64,000 bases of DNA, taken from Diplocarpon mali. Lineage: Eukaryota; Ascomycota; Leotiomycetes; Helotiales; Drepanopezizaceae. The stretch is from the NCBI GenBank assembly GCA_024741835.1, contig JAENRP010000163.1:32785-96784 (forward strand). The letters are read 5' to 3'. The notes beneath the pieces are model-generated. The model worked only from the letters and a program-made list of their open reading frames with translations, did not search any database and was not told the DNA's origin. Made by a program: the position numbers and the translations under genes. Positions 1-15,391 of the stretch are shown piece after piece (positions within the stretch are counted from its first letter, which is position 1; the number at the start of each line of letters is the position of its first letter).

Positions 1-2005
1 GATCCCCGTCTGTGACTCTCGAATGCGTATTTCAAAGATTGAGGCACGAGGAATTCAAGGGGGCAAAGATCGCAGAGGTCAACGGGCTGTATAACAAGGA
101 TAACGCGGCTGCCCGCGAGGAACGGGAGGCACGCTGCATGATGAAGGACAAGAAATCAAATGGCTCGAGGTTTTGGAGCTTTTCGAAAACCGTGGTGACC
201 AAGCTGAGATGAAATCCCAGCGGGACCGCTGCCCCCTCGGGAATCGATTTGGAAGTTGATTTTTCTTAATCGCATTTTCCGGAATCTCCTAGTCGAGGCG
301 TTTGATACTCGGTTTGCTTGATCGACCAATTTACCACAGTCTGAGTGGAAAATAGGCATGAATGTCCTGCAATCTGGAGCGGGAGTTATTCGGCAAGTAG
401 TATCGAGTCTGTACACCTAATCTTAGCTCGCTTTGTAGGAATCAGGCGCAGCGGTAGTGCCGCGCCGTTCAATCCTGATCGCGAGAGACCGGGCTACTTT
501 TGTTCATCCTTGTGACTACGATACGGGACGATGTGCTCAGATGCAGTTTATATGAGTACACTCACTCCCCTTCCCCTTTCGCAGATGGTGGATCAGCATC
601 ACGCACTTAAGAGAACGAATTCTGACCATTGATAGTCGAGTAGAGAAGCACCCGCACGCTTTCAACCTGGAGAGATACCTAGCAGGCTATCTTACCCTGG
701 TGTTTGTTTTCTTCCGCCAACAGTGGATCGCGAACCGGACAGCATTTCTTGCCATTCGGCTTTTAGCATTTGTACTCTAAATCACCGTCCTAAAGTTTAT
801 CTCCAAGTAGATTAGGAATTCTGGGTTTTGTGATCTACCATCTACGGCNGGGGAGGAGAAAAGAAACACAAGTTACAGTAGCCGGTATCACGAGCCCGGG
901 CAGACCCCTCGAGCAGAAGCTTCGCTAGGTTTGCATTAGGCCAAGAGAGAGCTTCTCGATAAGTCGTACCACGTACAAGGTAAAATGATAACGGATTTGG
1001 CGTTTGTGCACGATTCTAGGATATTATTGAAGGCTCTACTTTCAAGGGTACTTAACTAGGGGTATACCAAATGATGCTTCAATGTGAATCCGCTGCTTTC
1101 GGGGTCAATATCATTTCAAGTCAATATAGAGCCAATATTAAGTATGCTTGTACCAACGACCCTACGGAAGATAACGATTCGAGATCAACGATTACAATAT
1201 CATACTCTCTTTACAGGATAATGTAAAAGACTATGTGTAGAGGAAATACCCAGGTGTTTCCAGTTCATGTAAGAGGTGATAAGAAGTTGTACCAAAGGCT
1301 ACGGAACTAATCACAGTTAAATGATTTAGAGAATTGATTAGGGAATTGCCTGTAAGAATTAGAGAACTGAATAGGGAATTGCCTGTAAGAATTCGAGATT
1401 TGATCAAGGAAATGCCTAAAAGACGTAAAGCAGTAATTGAAGCATAAGGAGGACATACAAAATACTAAGAGAATCATATAAAGCAGCGCTGCCAAGTGTC
1501 TAGCTTTTATAACTGTGCGCACGGTCTAGAGTTCCGGAATCATTACCCTTGATACAAAGTACATCCCCCCTCTGCAACAAGAATCATGATCTTCACCTAT
1601 TCAAATTACACAGCTTAACTGCAAGGACCCAGAAATGAGTTTCATAACAGAGGGATCGCACAGCCAATAGATAGGCTCCAAATTCGACGCTGGGACTAGC
1701 TGGCACGGCGATAGTGGGAATCGTAATCTAACATCATTCGCTGAGGCGAGTCTGCCCCTATTGCTGCTGCCGCCGCCACTCTAGCCGACGTGACTTTATT
1801 TTTGTCGGCCTAACTTATAACTTCCAAATTCCATTCGCAGGACAACCAACCTCTGCGAATCGACGACTCCTTTCGACCCCCACGTTTCCGCGGACCTTTG
1901 TGAGCATCCTCCTCTGCTGATCTGTCACTGGGTTTCGCCGCATAACACCTCCAATTTTATCATCCACAGCGAATTCAAAAGTGTCTTTTCACCCCGCTGT
2001 CCAAG
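1..2005. other. 5' intergenic region, no gene seen
   Basis: Open frames here are short and have no recognisable domain or codon pattern. The stretch holds three 33-bp direct repeats near 1341-1416 (listed separately) and one unknown base at 849. The last few hundred bases before 2006 are C/T-rich and are probably the promoter and 5' leader of the UDP-galactopyranose mutase gene. Nothing else can be supported. Confidence 0.5.
1341..1416. repeat. three 33-bp direct repeats
   Basis: The core GGGAATTGCCTGTAAGAATT occurs at 1341 and 1374, with a diverged third copy at 1407. The period is 33 bp. On the minus strand it reads as an 11-residue repeat inside a short open frame (1307-1522) that starts with a hydrophobic stretch. 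The frame is short and isolated, so I treat this as a tandem repeat and not a gene. Confidence 0.6.
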
Positions 2006-3970
<1,965 letters not shown>

Positions 3971-6289
3971 AGGGAAGATCCTTGGTTCTATGTCATGACA
4001 TGCCTCATTCTTATTGTGCTTTCAGAGCGAGCTTATGCATGTGGTTGGCGATAATTGCTCGCAGGGATAGCCGCGTGTATGCGAGGTTATTTCAATACTC
4101 GGATTCTGAGATATCCTCTAGCATTTTTACAACTGAGGTTCTATAGACTAGCATAGACTGGCGGGAAAATGAATTTATTGCCCAAATTCCGGTTTGAAAG
4201 ATAGCCTAGCCTCGCTTCAGATACGATGTTCTGGGATCTATGCACGTCAGCAGCATCACACCCCCCCGTCAGCAGTCTAGAAATATGTGAAGCAAAATTC
4301 ATGCAAGCATCATCATACAGCTGCGTACTCTCGCACTTTCCTTCCAGCTGTAGATACGCCAACTATGTGGGCGGGCGACTGTTCTACGCTGAATGAGCAC
4401 AATCGATCCCTTGACTCTGTCGAATGCGTTCGAGTATACTCGTGCCTGTGGCCCTCGTTCTTACGGGTGCATACTCGTTTGAACTGAAGCACAGCCACCC
4501 CTTCTGGGAAAGCAATCCATTGAGACGTAGCGACGCACTACAGCCAATTATATCCTTCCAAGTCGCTAGACCCTCGCACCTAAGCTGGAACACACGCGCC
4601 TAGCTCACTTGCGAAGGGGATCTTGGGCCTCTGGATAACAATTTGGAATTGCTCGTTTGATTTGAGCCGAGAGACTGTCTGCATGACAGTTGGAAGCTCC
4701 CTAGAGTGGCGATGACCAAGCAACAAGTGTGCGCACAAATTCAGGTGTATGTATTCTCCATACATTCGTGTGTGTCCCTCTACTCGACGACCGAAATCGT
4801 ATTAGCTGAAACAGAATCAGCCACGGTGCGGGGTTTGCTCTACCAGAGGTGTACGCATGCCTATGCCTCCTGAATCGAGGAAATGGCCCTTTCTTATCCC
4901 TTCCTTCGATTCAGACAATGACTACACATTCATTTATGGTCAGACACTGATCTGGGTAGCGATTTGAGAAGGGGAGAAATGGCCGGACCGGCCGTATACG
5001 CAAACTCCTGTTGAGCCGGTACATGTTGGCCGAAGATGCGATTTGGCAACTTCATACAGCTCCTTGGAGAGCGTTGTTCTTCGATGCAGTCTTAATAAAA
5101 CAACATCATTCTAGCGTTGTGAGGCAAACCTCGTATATAACAGACGGCTACCCTTTATGCAAGGCTCGAAGTTTATTAGGTAGTACTGTATTGCAAAACC
5201 TGGCTGATGTAATCGCTAAGGCCGTACTATAGATCTGCGACACTTATCAATAAGGTTCAGCGCAAGGCCCAGCTAACTATCTGCTAGAGTTCACCTGTCT
5301 CAGATATTCCTGTGAATACTAAGTACTTCTCAGGCTGCCGTTTTGCAGGTCCGATACTGCAAATCTCGAGACTGACACCTGGTATTCAGCCTCCAGATCG
5401 ACACAGTAAAACTATTGCGCAGGCCAGTTACACGACACTGTTCTGTAAAGTCGAGGCGCGATAGATTGTTACTTGCCAGCTTCGGATTTCCGCTACAGTG
5501 GATGGGTCATGGGTTGGCTGTGTCAAGACCAGAGGGCGAGATGTATCGTGTTGCCACACGGAAGGGATGATACTTCAAAGGACGATCTACCCCTCACCGT
5601 AAAGCCAAAATGACACGCAGTGGACAGTAGTGATGACGGCTTTTGTAGCTGATTGGCTCTATGCTATGCGCGCTCAAGCGTGGCTAAACAGCTTGTGCCA
5701 TGCAAAAGGAATCCGATATCCACTTCCACCAGGCCTTATTTTGATCTGCATGATTCAAGGTTGAATAGGTACAGTACAGTACGGTGAAAGACAGACTATG
5801 TTGCAATTGCAAGGATTACCGTCAGACCAGCCGATCCAGAAGCGGGGCTATGATTGCTTGGATGCTATGCTCCTTGCTATCGATCATTTGACATGCATCG
5901 ACTTGCAAAGATAATTTATTTGTAGGGACAGCGTTGGGTGTAGTCAGAATTTTATATTCTGTACATAATTATCAACAGAGTTCTCGGTTTCCTCACGGTC
6001 AGTCCTGTCTCAGCTCTTAACAAGCGGGTAGGCGGGCAAGCCTTAGGTGAATTGTCTGATCCATATCCGTCAACGTCATACCTCAGGCCTAGAGCATCAA
6101 GAGACGCCGTAGACAGGACCAGCCTATCAACATTTTTCTTTTCTTTCACCTATCAACCAAGCCGGAGTAAGAACATCTTCCGACATGGTTAAGCATCTGA
6201 CGTCTTTGGAGCCTCGCACAACCCGGTGACCACTGTATCTTCACCCAAAGCCATGAGCCAGCAAGAGATGCTCTGAAGCTGCCAAAGCT
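3971..6289. other. intergenic region, no gene seen
   Basis: This 2.3 kb stretch holds the 3' flank of the mutase gene and the promoter of the histidine kinase. Frames over 60 codons are scattered on both strands with no domain, signal peptide or plausible splice chain. I see no transposon ends, tRNA or long repeat. Confidence 0.5.
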
Positions 6290-9200
6290 ATGATGGACGG
6301 CATAGTTGCATTGGGGGATGAGCAGCTGGACCCTCCCTTGAGACTCTTTGAGCGACTGCGACAAATACCTGGTTACACATGGGATGAATCCAGAGATCCT
6401 ACTCACTCAAGTTACAATAACTGGTAGGCTGGCGGAGGAGTCGAAAAGCAGGCTGTAAGTGAGGGCTAATCCTGACAGGGAGGTCTATGGTTGGAAGGAT
6501 GTCCGCAAGTCATCCTCGAAAGCCACAGCTTTGAGGCCCGAATCTGAGCTCAACTCGCCATCAGAGCTCCCCAGTGCAGGCGGATATCGCAGAAGTGCCA
6601 TTGAGAGCAGCAGCGAATCTACATCTTCCCACGATGATACTGTCCTCGAGCCAACCCGGATAGATGTTATCGGACGGGTCTCAGGACATGCACTGCGGGA
6701 GGAGCGGGCATACCATCTCTGCAAGAATTTGATCAGGAAGGTCGACCCTAATGGAAACCACGTCATACGACCTCTAGACATCGCTCGTCTAACTGGCCAG
6801 CAAGGAGACAAGGGGCCCATTGTCGTTTGCGTTTTTGAGGCCCTGGGACCGAATTTTCTCGATGAACTTGTTGACTATGGCCCAGGCTGGTATCGAGGAC
6901 ACAAAGTGGGAGACAGATTTGAGGCCTTCCGAGACGATTTCGAGCCGAAAGACGTTGTGCCGTTGCAGACGTTCTTGGATTTTGCGGTAGCAGCTACGGA
7001 GTGCTTGGAAACTCTGCATCATGGCCAGAACATTGTGCACGGAGAGATTAGAGGGGATGCCCTTCATTTCAATCCGCTGGACGGCAAGGTCCGGCTGATC
7101 AATTTCGGATCCGGGTTGAGGACTTTTGAGCATGGTCTTACGAGCATTGGGTGGTCTACTCTGTCCAAGGAGTTGGGCGCCATGACGAAGCTTTGCTACA
7201 TGAGTCCCGAACAGACAGGTCGGATGCCTACCGAGCCAGACAGTAGGACGGATATCTATTCTCTTGGCATCTTGTTCTGGACGATGCTTACCCAACAGCC
7301 CGCTTTCGACGGAGAATCCCCCATGGATATCATTCAAGCCGTCTTGGGACGGCGACTACCAACAGTCTCTAGCATCAGAATGGACATCCCTGATGTCATT
7401 GGGAAGATCATCCACAAAATGACCGCTAAAATCATTGGAGATCGCTACCACTCCGTAAGCGGTTTGAGATACGACTTGATGGAGGTGAGGAGGCTCTTGG
7501 GAGTGGGAGATTCGGCAGCACTACGGAGTTGGCAGATTGCTACCAAGGATGTTTCCTCGTTCTTCATCCTGCCCTCGGTCATGATCGGCAGGACGCAAGA
7601 GCACGACGAAGTCGTCGAGGTTATCGACAAAGTATCCCGGCGGCATATTGCCGGCCAGAAGCAGGATATCTACTCGATGGGCAGTATATCGTCTGGCTCG
7701 AAGTTGTCCGAAGGTCGCCTAAAAGTGTTCGAAGCGGCTAACGGAGTAGCAGTCGCCAGTGAAGAGACTAGCTCCTATGAAGGAAGATCAATTTCTTCGA
7801 GTCACACTGGTGCCCTGTCTAAGAGTGTGTCCGGCCATTTACGTTCCGCTGCTGCCTCTTTTTCTCATGGCTCCCAAACCAGTGCTTATGAGAACCGGGA
7901 CGCCTCGTCTCGCGGTAGCAGGAATGGACTCTGGGCAAGGAAGAACTCGATCTCTCTTGAATCCTCGGACAACAGAAGTCTCCACGAGACCAGTTCCGAT
8001 ATAGGTGGCGCAAAAAGCTCAGAAGGTGCTGGGAGTTTGACAAGCCATCTGAATAGTCAGAAAGTTAGGCTGAAGGGGCGATGTGAGGTCATTGGTATTG
8101 CCGGAGCTGCCGGGCTTGGAAAGAGCTGTCTTGTAAAATCTGTCCAGATTGAGGCTCGTCAGAGAGGGTATTTCGCGAGCTCCAAGTTTGACCAGGCGAA
8201 GAAAACATCGTTTGGGCCAGTCCTCCGGCTTCTGTCTAGCTTATTCAAACAAGTTTTCTCCGAGAGTAACACGGAAACAGCTTTTCACCAAGCTCTTAAA
8301 CAGTTTGTCAAACCTGCATGGCCAATGCTCCACAGAGTCTTGGGCCTTCCCGAATTTCTCCTGGGCTCAATGGGTGGTGGTCCCTCCCGCCGACATGAAG
8401 GTCAATTATCGCGAAGTTACATCAAAACTCTACGAACCGAGATGAGGCGGGACTCGGCGCCATCCTCCAGCTCGCAGGCAAGCATCTACAGCGGGAACCT
8501 CGGTGCCCAATCATCGCAGGACTTCCTTCGGTCCGGGTCTTCGACAAAGTCGGTACGGCTCATGAATACCTATCTCGATGTTCTCCGGGTTTTCACACAG
8601 CACAAGTTTATCTGTTTTTGCTTGGACGATTTACAGTTCGCGGACGACGAATCGATAGATCTGGTTAGACAAATCATATCTGCTAAAATGAAACTGGTTA
8701 TTATTGTTACTTACAGGCCGGACGAGCTGCTCCCCGAAAGGATTAAGGGCATATTAGAACCTCCCAATACCGAGGGTACTAGTCTGTGAGTCCTATTGTT
8801 CGAATTTGGCTGTGCTAACCTGATCTAGAACAGATAAATGGAGGCGGCGTCGGTGTAACAAGAATAGTTTTGAGGCCTCTCAATGAAGACGATATCAAGA
8901 AGTACGTCGCTGCAACGCTTTGCCGTTCCGAGGCTTACATCGTGCCACTGGCATCGGTCATCCAGTCGAAAACAGCTGGAAACCCATTCTACATGAGGGA
9001 AATGCTAGATAGCTGCCATCGGAAACAATGCATCTACTACGACTACCAGGAAAGTGGATGGCGCTACGACCTAGACAAAATTTTCAAGCAGTTCAACACG
9101 AAAACCTACCATGAACTCCTGGACAGCGCGTTCGTCACGAGTCGGCTTGGGGAGCTACCTGCTGCGTCGAGGTCGATTCTCGCTTGGGCGTCGCTAATTG

Positions 9201-12200
9201 GTCACTCTTTCTCATTCGAGCTGATACAGAGGCTTCTCAGCGGCGAATTCGATTATGATGACTCTGCTCCGAATATGGATATCGACCATCCTTACTCTCT
9301 TTCTCACTCGCAGCAAGATGCTGTTGAAGGCCTGCAGGCCACGATCCAGGCGTACATCATCACTGCTACCCAAGATGACGATAGATTCCGCTTTGCTCAT
9401 GATCGATACATGCAAGCAGCTGCTACTCTTGGTGAGTGTAATGCGTCGAAAATGCACTTCATCATAGCCCGGACTCTGCTTAAATACAACTCCACTGACG
9501 ATCGAGAACGATCGGAAATCGCCGAACACATTTGCGAGTCAATCAACATTATCCGACGTCAAGTCATGCATCGTCAATCGTTCAGAAAGCTCCTTGCCGA
9601 CTGTGCACAGTGTGCTGCCGAGCATGGTGCTCGTCCTACAGCAGCCCGCTTCTTCACCAACTGCTTCACTTTGCTACAAGACGATCCCTGGACAGATGGA
9701 CTTCCTGATGTAAACTACGACGAGACCCTTCAACTGCACATAGCAGCCGCAGAGAACTATTTGTACACGGGCCAGTACCTCGAGGCTAGACAAATTCTCG
9801 CAAATATCTTCAACTATGCCAAAACCCCCTTTGATAAGTCACCGGCTTGGGTTCTGCAATCCCGAGTCTATGCGCAAGAAGGCGACTCCTCTGCTGCATT
9901 CCGAGCCTTGAAGCAGTGTCTGGCTGCTCTCGATATCGGCGTAGATGACCAGCCCAGTTTTGAAAAGTGTGATCGCGAGTTCGAGCGTCTCTCTCTCAAA
10001 ATCAAGTCCATAGATGCAAATGATATCATCAATCGGCCGGTGAAGGCAGATTCAATTTGTGCTGCCGTCGGCGCAGTCTTGGTGGAAAGTGTATCAGCGG
10101 CATTCTGGTGAGTATCCCAAGCAAGCCACAGTTCGAAGTTAATACGAGGCAGGACAGATACTCTGAGGTTTTACCAAATGACTCTCGTCATGGTCAACGC
10201 ACAAATAGATCTAGGTGGTTTTCCTCAAGCTGGCGTGGCCTACTCCTACCTCGCGATGATAGGTTGCGGCAGATTCAACATGATCAAATTTGCCAGTGGC
10301 ATAGGCAGCATAAGTGCGACTCTGTTATCGGACTGTAGCGACCCGTATGCCACTACTCGGGGCAACATGGTTTATGCCTTTTGGGTTGGACATCTTCACC
10401 GAAGTAGTCAAGAGTCCTTGACACATCTGGAAGGCGCTCTGGAGTATGTGATCCAGTCAGGAGATCGTGGCTCAATGACCATGGGTTTTAGCGTGGTTGG
10501 AGCTCTCAAATTCTTTACTTCGCAAAACTTGGTAGAACTGGAAACGTTTTTGTCTTATGTATGTATGAAATATCCTGCTCGTCATCCTTGTAGTCCAGCG
10601 ATAAATCTGTCGCCATTGAACTTTTGCCAGGCGAATTTATTGCTGATTGATTCAAGGGCTTTGAGGAACTGCCGAATTTGAATCTCGATACACGTGGTGG
10701 GACAATTTCTAGTAGGTAAACCGCTACCGCGATGTTTCCAGAAGAGGCATTTTATGGAGTTGCGAAACTGTTCTTCTGAGAACTCGATACTCCTGAAACC
10801 ATAGGCTGATGAACACATAGTTGCAGTACGGCAAACATGCAGAGCTCTGCAAGGCAAGACAGCCGTGAACGACCCACGGGAAGTAATGAGTGACGAGCAT
10901 CACAATGCTACGTCCTACAAGTTATGGCTCAAGAATTCGATGCGGAATAGCGACCGGCCGATACTCTTTTACGAAAGCTTTGAATTGGCACCTCTATTCT
11001 TATACGCTCATTACTCTAGGGCTATCGCGCTAGGTGACAAGTGTATAGAGTTGCAAGAAGATCATATTTTATGGTCTTCTTGCACTACGCGATTCGTATA
11101 CTTCATGCATGGATTGTCCCTTGCAGGTTTGATATGGCAAAAGTTTCAAAACCCACTCAGAGCAGTCAGCAAAGAGACCGGTGACTATCATGACAGTGTT
11201 AGCGATCAAACAACAGAAGTGCAGCTTCGTGATGATGTTCGCAAGACCTTAAAGCAGATCAAGAACCACAAGAAGATGATTGAAGACTGGCAAGTAGTCA
11301 ACAATGTCAACTATCTGGCCTGGTCCACGCTACTTGAATCTCAGATAGCCGAAATGGAGGGGGATCATGCTGCTGCTCTCAGAGCGTACGAAGTCAGCCT
11401 AGATCACGCGGCAGCCAACGGCTTCATTTTTGAGCAGGCCCTCAGCAATTACCTTCAAGCTGGATTTTTCTTGCGGGTTGGATCCCAGAGAGCTGCCAAG
11501 GCTTCGCTCCGCGAGTCGACAACTTTCTATCGAGCTCTGGGTGCCGTTGGGGTTGCGAAACATATTGAGGACGAACATTTCCTCCTGTTACAAGGTCCGA
11601 CACGCAATGATCGAACTGCAGATGCTTCAGCGCAGACCGACTTTGCAGGCGACTCCGCTGATGTGCAGTACACCACGCTAGAGGGAGATGTCGACAACGT
11701 GCGGCAACAGACACTTGCCCCGATCACAGAGACTAAAGGCGATAGAATCGAAGCTTGGCAGGTCAGCTCTGCAAGACCAGATGCTGGGTCTAGTCTTTCT
11801 GCATTAGACATGTTAGATCTCACGTCGATCCTTGAGAGTTCCCAGGTCATCTCGAGTGTGTTACAAGTCGATCAGCTACTCAAGACCATGTGCGAGATCA
11901 TCTTGCAGAACTGCGGTGGCTTAGCGACTTTGGCAGCTATCGTTGTCGAAGAAGACGATCCAATCGGCTGGAGTATTGCAGCCAGTGGAGAGCCAGAGAG
12001 AGGCGCCGTAGCTCATATACCTGGGATTTCACTCGCTGAAACAGCCCTTGTCGCGTTAGGTGTGGTCCTCTATTGTACACGTTTCCGAGAAACCGTTTTC
12101 CTGCCTGACCTGATCCACGATGAGCGCTTCAGCAATGTCACAGAAGCCTGGTCGGCTAGGAACCCTGTAGGCAAATCCGTGATAGCTATACCTATCTGCC

Positions 12201-13723
12201 ATGGTGCCAAGCCGCTTCTCGGAGTCTTGTATCTGGAAGGGGAGCCAAATGCCTTTACGGACCGCAACCTGACTGTCCTACAGCTCCTTGTCAACCAGAT
12301 TGGAATCAGTTACTCTAACGCCCTCACCCTGAAGGAAGTGGAAAAGGTGTCGGCCTTCAACAACTCCATGGTTGATGTACAAAAACAAGCACTCGCAAAG
12401 GCTCTAGAGGCCGAAAGGCAGGCCAATCTGGCAAAAGCCGAAGCCCTTCGCAACGTCAAATTGGCGGAAGAAGCCGCAAAGGCAAAGTCCATCTTCCTCG
12501 CCAACGTGTCTCACGAACTTCGGACGCCCTTAAATGGAATGATCGGCAATAGCGAGTTACTAAGGGACAGTCACCTAACCAAAGATCAAGCTGAAATGGC
12601 AGACTCGATACGTGTGTCTGCAGACCTACTCCTGACTGTTATCAACGATATTCTGGACTTTTCCAAGATGGAGGCAAACAAGATGGAGCTGTACAATGTC
12701 GCTTTCCGGGCCGATGAGATGATGCGAGAGATCATCCGATCCGTATCTTATAGCAATCGTGATAAGAAAAATATCAAGAGCGTCGAGATATTGCCAGATC
12801 TTAATGTTCCTCAATGCCTCATCTTCGGCGACCCGGTCCGACTTCACCAGGTTCTTGGGAACCTCGTAAGCAACAGCTTAAAGTTCACGGAGAGCGGCTC
12901 CATTAGTATTGGTGCTCGGACGGACTCGGAAACCGCTGATGAAGTCAGGTTGACATTCTGGGTCAAGGACACGGGTATAGGCATTTCGCCGCAGCAATTG
13001 GCCAAGCTTTTCAAACCGTTCAGCCAAGCAGATGCCAGTACTGCTCGTAAATATGGTGGCAGCGGTCTCGGTCTCAGCATCTGTAAGTCACTCATCGAGT
13101 CGATGATGGGTGGCAGAATCGAGCTTGAAAGTGTAGAAGGTGAGGGCACGTTTGCTTGGTTCACAGTCACTTTTCCCAAGGCCAATCAGGCGTCTGCGGG
13201 AGACTCCCAGCATGGCGCTGTGCAGCACGGTCACCTGTCCTCGCGGGACGACGACTCTGCAGGATCGCCCACGCCGTTCGCCAACTTCTCTCACGTCGAG
13301 CGCGACTCGTTGCGGATCTGCGTTGCGGAGGACAACCCCGTCAATCAGAAGATTGCTGTCCAGTTCATGCGCAAGCTGGGCTTCAAGCACGTGGATGCAT
13401 ACGACAACGGGCTTCAAGCGGTGGAGGGTCTCAGAGCAAAGGCAAGAGAGGGAACGCCGTACCACATAACTCTTATGGATGTTCAGATGCCGGTACTGGA
13501 TGGCTACGAAGCGACGAAACTCTTACGGAGGGATCCTATCGACGCAGTCAGGGGAGTTCTGGTCATCGCCATGACCGCCTCGGCCATCCAAGGGGACAGG
13601 GAGAAGTGCCTGGACTCGGGCATGAACGACTATCTGCCCAAACCGGTGCGATCGAATGTGCTTAAGAGGAAGCTGGACCAGTATATTCTGCCGGTCCGTA
13701 CCCCGTCTTCCTCTCTTCGTTGA
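6290..13723 (+). CDS. group X hybrid histidine kinase (pseudokinase-ATPase-GAF-HisKA-HATPase-REC)
   Basis: Large sensor of the Mak2/Mak3 (fission yeast) and Chk1 (Candida) type, which feeds the HOG/SAPK phosphorelay in those yeasts. Model: 6290-6423, 6479-8775, 8829-10107, 10153-10558, 10657-10711, 10821-13723, giving 2357 aa. The start at 6290 is the first ATG after an in-frame stop, and exon 1 joins through TG|G. Domains: a protein kinase-like region to about residue 360; a P-loop ATPase near residue 589 (GAAGLGKS) followed by a helical region to about 1390; GAF about 1726-1897; HisKA with phosphoacceptor His1955 in VSHELRTPLN; HATPase with the GTGIGI-type and GGSGLGL boxes; receiver with phosphoacceptor Asp2277 (MDVQMP) and Lys about 2330 (LPKPV). 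The kinase-like part has HGE for HRD (about 232) and NFG for DFG (about 253), so it is probably inactive. The splice at 8775/8829 is the least sure; a GTGAGT donor at 8786 with an acceptor ending 8862 also keeps frame. No transmembrane segment is seen, so it is probably cytosolic. Confidence 0.93.
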
Positions 13724-15391
13724 TAACTACTAACAAGATTAGTCTCCGGTTACATCTCCCAACCTGGAATCAGATGCTAGGCAGATGACCAAAAGAGGCC
13801 TCGGAGAAATGAGCGGCAGCTCGGGAAAAGGGGCGGCGGGTGGAGGGAGCAAGGGCTGGCAGGTGTAAATAGAGGACGGAATCAGGGGCGGAAGGATGTT
13901 TTGTCTTGTTAGCGAAGGCGTTGGTTTCTGTGATTCAGGAGACGAAGCGCAGTAAATCTGTGTCCAAAGATAGGTGCTCAGATGCCAGTAGTAACATATA
14001 TCATTCACTGAATGCAATACAGTGAGCATATGCCCAAAATGCATAGATACGAGAGCGCCATCTGACATAGTTAAAGTGCCCCAAAGACGGCGTGAAGGCA
14101 AGCAGTGTCATGGAGCACGCCTCTGTGAAAGACTGCTCGGCACGGCTCCAAAGCGCCGCACCGGACTGGCAGCAGGGGACTAGACCTCGCACGTAGCAGG
14201 TCGCAAGACGCCCGGGGCCCTCCCCTCGCAGGGCTTCCTGGCGCCCGGGCCACAGAGCGCCTGCATGCCGAGACAGGACTCACCTCGCCGCCGACGAGAT
14301 CGATCTCCTCCTCCTCAGCAGCAGACGAGCCGGTGAGCGCCGGCCAAGCATCACGCCCCGCACAGGAGCGACTCGCGAGAACCCATCTGCGCGAGTCTCC
14401 CCCGTGGCCCGTGGCCCAGACGGCGTGCGCGCCAGCAGCCGCTCGTCGGGGTGTGGAGCCATCGTGGCTCGGCCTGCTTCTGCTGCTCATCCGGAGGGTG
14501 CGGAGCGCCCATGCTATTTTTTTTTTTCTTTCTCCGGCGTGACGTGCGCGGCAGAGTCAGGGGACGTAGCAACCTTCGGCCGTTGGTGGAAATTGATCCT
14601 GGAGGGGGCATGAGGGATGAGGGGAGAGGGGAGAGGGGAGAGGGCTGGTTGAGTGTGCTTTGCAACGAGCAGTATAGCTTCGGGAATAGAGGGGTTGCCC
14701 ATGTCTAGAACCTGGCAGTGGAAACTCNNNNNNCCCCCCGCCCCATCCCCAAACCCTTGCTACGTTGTGCATTCCGAGGAAACGACACCGAGAGGTAGTA
14801 GGGGGAAGAGCTGCAGATCGTACTCAAAAGTACATCACCCAATGCGGCAATCATGTCATGTCCGCTCATCTCATCTGACCGTAAAAATCTGATCTATTAG
14901 GATGACACATTACTCCTTATTCCATCGCGGCATCATCTCATATCTGTCGTTCTGATTTTCAGCTTCCCAGCTTCCCAGCTCTCCGGCAAGCCAATTCGCC
15001 AAGCCCGTCCACAAGAGAACATTGCGTGTCGAGACCAAGCTTGCATGGTATCTGCACTATTCGTACATCAAGCATCCAATATACATCTCCGCGCTCCGAG
15101 CGCAGATAAGGAGGCGCGGTGTGGAAATCTGTGAATACAAATGAAAAGGGGAATCCGCGTCGGGTGAGGGAGAGAAGAGAAGAGAGAAGGTGCGGCGGCT
15201 TCTGTCGAGACAAAATAAAAACTCCAAACACCGCTCCGGAAACGAGGCGCATAGTGGTATAGTGCGGAAATCAGACCCAGACCCAGACCCAGGCACACAA
15301 ACGGACAAAGGAAAAGCCGCGTAGGCCAGTCGAGCGGCACCGAACCTCTGCCGAAAGACGTCGTGGTTGAGGTAAGGTGCTCCAAGAAGGC
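13724..15391. other. intergenic region between convergent genes, with assembly gap
   Basis: The 3' flanks of the histidine kinase (+) and the Rab GAP (-) meet here. The stretch is GC-rich in 14.1-14.6 kb and holds six unknown bases at 14728-14733 next to a C run. Overlapping frames on both strands are a result of composition; none shows a domain. Confidence 0.5.
14728..14733. other. assembly gap (six N)
   Basis: Six consecutive unknown bases are followed by a run of C, a typical place for a short unresolved homopolymer. No gene is interrupted. A single N also occurs at 849. Confidence 0.95.

Noticed and set aside
1307..1522. Minus-strand 71-aa frame with a hydrophobic start and 11-residue repeats
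   Set aside because: Short, isolated, and explained by a 33-bp tandem repeat. No cysteine pattern, and no splice site or conserved motif supports a secreted protein.
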